Source: an uncultured Spartobacteria bacterium (GTDB taxonomy: Bacteria > Verrucomicrobiota > Verrucomicrobiia > Chthoniobacterales > UBA6821). From it: DNA of 30,166 bases. The position numbers and the translations under genes were made by a program. Shown one piece after another: positions 29,595 through 30,166 of this stretch; the first letter of the stretch is position 1, and each line of letters opens with the position of its first letter. The stretch spans positions 1 to 30,166 of the forward strand of contig CAIKYN010000378.1 in assembly GCA_903831635.1 (NCBI GenBank). The letters are read 5' to 3'. Below the pieces are notes generated by a model that was given only the letters and a program-made list of their open reading frames with translations, did no database searches and was not told the DNA's origin.

Positions 29595-30166
29595 ATGAAC
29601 ATCCTCTTCCTCCAACACGATCCTCTCGATGGACCGGGTGCCCTTATGGAATGGGCAGAGTCCCGGGGGCATGCCGTGTCCTTCTGTCTAGTCTGTGAAG
29701 GCCATCCCCTACCCCCGATTGAAAGCTTTGATCTGCTAGTAAGTCTAGGGGGGCCCATGGGTACCTATGAGGAAGAAAAGTATCCATGGCTGGCCGCCGA
29801 AAAGGAATATCTGCGCCATGCCGTAGCAGCCGGGAAGAAGATCCTCGGACTCTGCCTAGGATGCCAACTCTTGGCAGATGCCCTGGGAGGAAAAGCATTC
29901 CGCCACACTTGTAAAGAATTCGGCTGGCAACCGATCGAGCCTCTTGCTGAGGGAGCTGCATGGTTCGGTTCAGAAGCTCCCTTCAAAGCGTTCCAGTGGC
30001 ATGGTGACACCTACTCCCTGCCACCGGGGGCTGTTCAACTGGCTCGGAATAATGCCGCCGAGCAGCAGGCTTTCCTTCTCAAGGGCCCGGCAGGGAATCA
30101 AGTCCTAGGGCTCCAGTTTCATCTGGAATGGACCGAGCAGATGGCACGTGAGGCCCTGGCAGAACC
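29595..30166 (+). CDS. Class I glutamine amidotransferase-like protein, 3' end cut by window
   Basis: 190 codons are visible, beginning MNILFLQHDPLDGPGALMEW; the frame is open at the window end. It is a GuaA-type class I glutamine amidotransferase domain: SLGGPMGTYEEEKYPWL, the nucleophile elbow KILGLCLGCQLLADALGG (Cys in GLCLGCQ), FQWHGDTYSLPPGA, and the catalytic His in GLQFHLEW. Stand-alone members of this group (annotated as type 1 glutamine amidotransferase) have mostly unknown partners or hydrolyse gamma-glutamyl compounds. The expected Glu two residues after the His is Glu in HLEW. It is not the full GMP synthase as far as can be seen: this N-terminal part resembles the small free-standing type. 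Confidence 0.9.
   Translation, partial: MNILFLQHDPLDGPGALMEWAESRGHAVSFCLVCEGHPLPPIESFDLLVSLGGPMGTYEEEKYPWLAAEKEYLRHAVAAGKKILGLCLGCQLLADALGGKAFRHTCKEFGWQPIEPLAEGAAWFGSEAPFKAFQWHGDTYSLPPGAVQLARNNAAEQQAFLLKGPAGNQVLGLQFHLEWTEQMAREALAE

Noticed and set aside
1..30166. CRISPR array, insertion sequence with transposase, or rRNA operon
   Set aside because: No regularly spaced direct repeats, no transposase or terminal inverted repeats around one, and no rRNA-like sequence were found on reading both strands.

Overview
The window is one stretch of a GC-rich bacterial chromosome. The gene complement suggests Verrucomicrobiota or a close relative in the PVC group: a deoxyhypusine-synthase-fold enzyme in a bacterium, many starts without a clear Shine-Dalgarno, short lipoprotein and DUF genes, and word-like low-complexity spacers between genes. 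This placement is an inference from style and gene content; no rRNA or other firm marker is present.

Layout. Positions 1-3740 are an accessory patch holding three toxin-antitoxin modules (Fic with a VbhA-type antitoxin, HigBA, and an addiction-module antitoxin with a ParE/RelE toxin), a DUF4236 protein, a YbjN-domain protein and short interspersed repeats. Positions 3759-8140 carry a metallophosphoesterase and a large DUF748/AsmA-like envelope protein. That protein lies between two related copies of a very small ORF resembling the N-terminal DNA-binding arm of tyrosine recombinases; one copy looks intact and the other has lost its start. Positions 8205-10194 encode an entericidin-like lipoprotein, a deoxyhypusine synthase family enzyme and an exported beta-carbonic anhydrase. 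On the minus strand from 16235 down to 10300 lies a housekeeping run: a small holin-like membrane protein, trpF, leuB, guaB and kup.

Positions 16752-21146 hold a single 1464-residue NRPS-like protein (formyltransferase, half condensation domain, adenylation, carrier, and a thioesterase whose nucleophile is Cys rather than Ser). Next comes the methionine-cycle block: an ArsR-type regulator fused to a methyltransferase domain (SahR-like) diverges from metK-ahcY across a short promoter region that contains a 30-bp imperfect dyad. MetK makes SAM, methyltransferases turn it into SAH, and AhcY removes SAH; the regulator plausibly senses SAH or SAM.

Positions 24950-26690 are a more A+T-rich accessory insertion with an FkbM methyltransferase, ending in a strongly structured, hairpin-rich segment. 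The window closes with yebC and typA (translation factors) on the minus strand and a truncated class I glutamine amidotransferase on the plus strand.

The most unusual items are the duplicated small arm-domain ORF, the lone F-C(half)-A-T-TE(Cys) synthetase, the hairpin-rich segment after yebC, the SahR-like control of metK/ahcY, and a pair of small repeats whose hairpin stem shows a compensatory base change.
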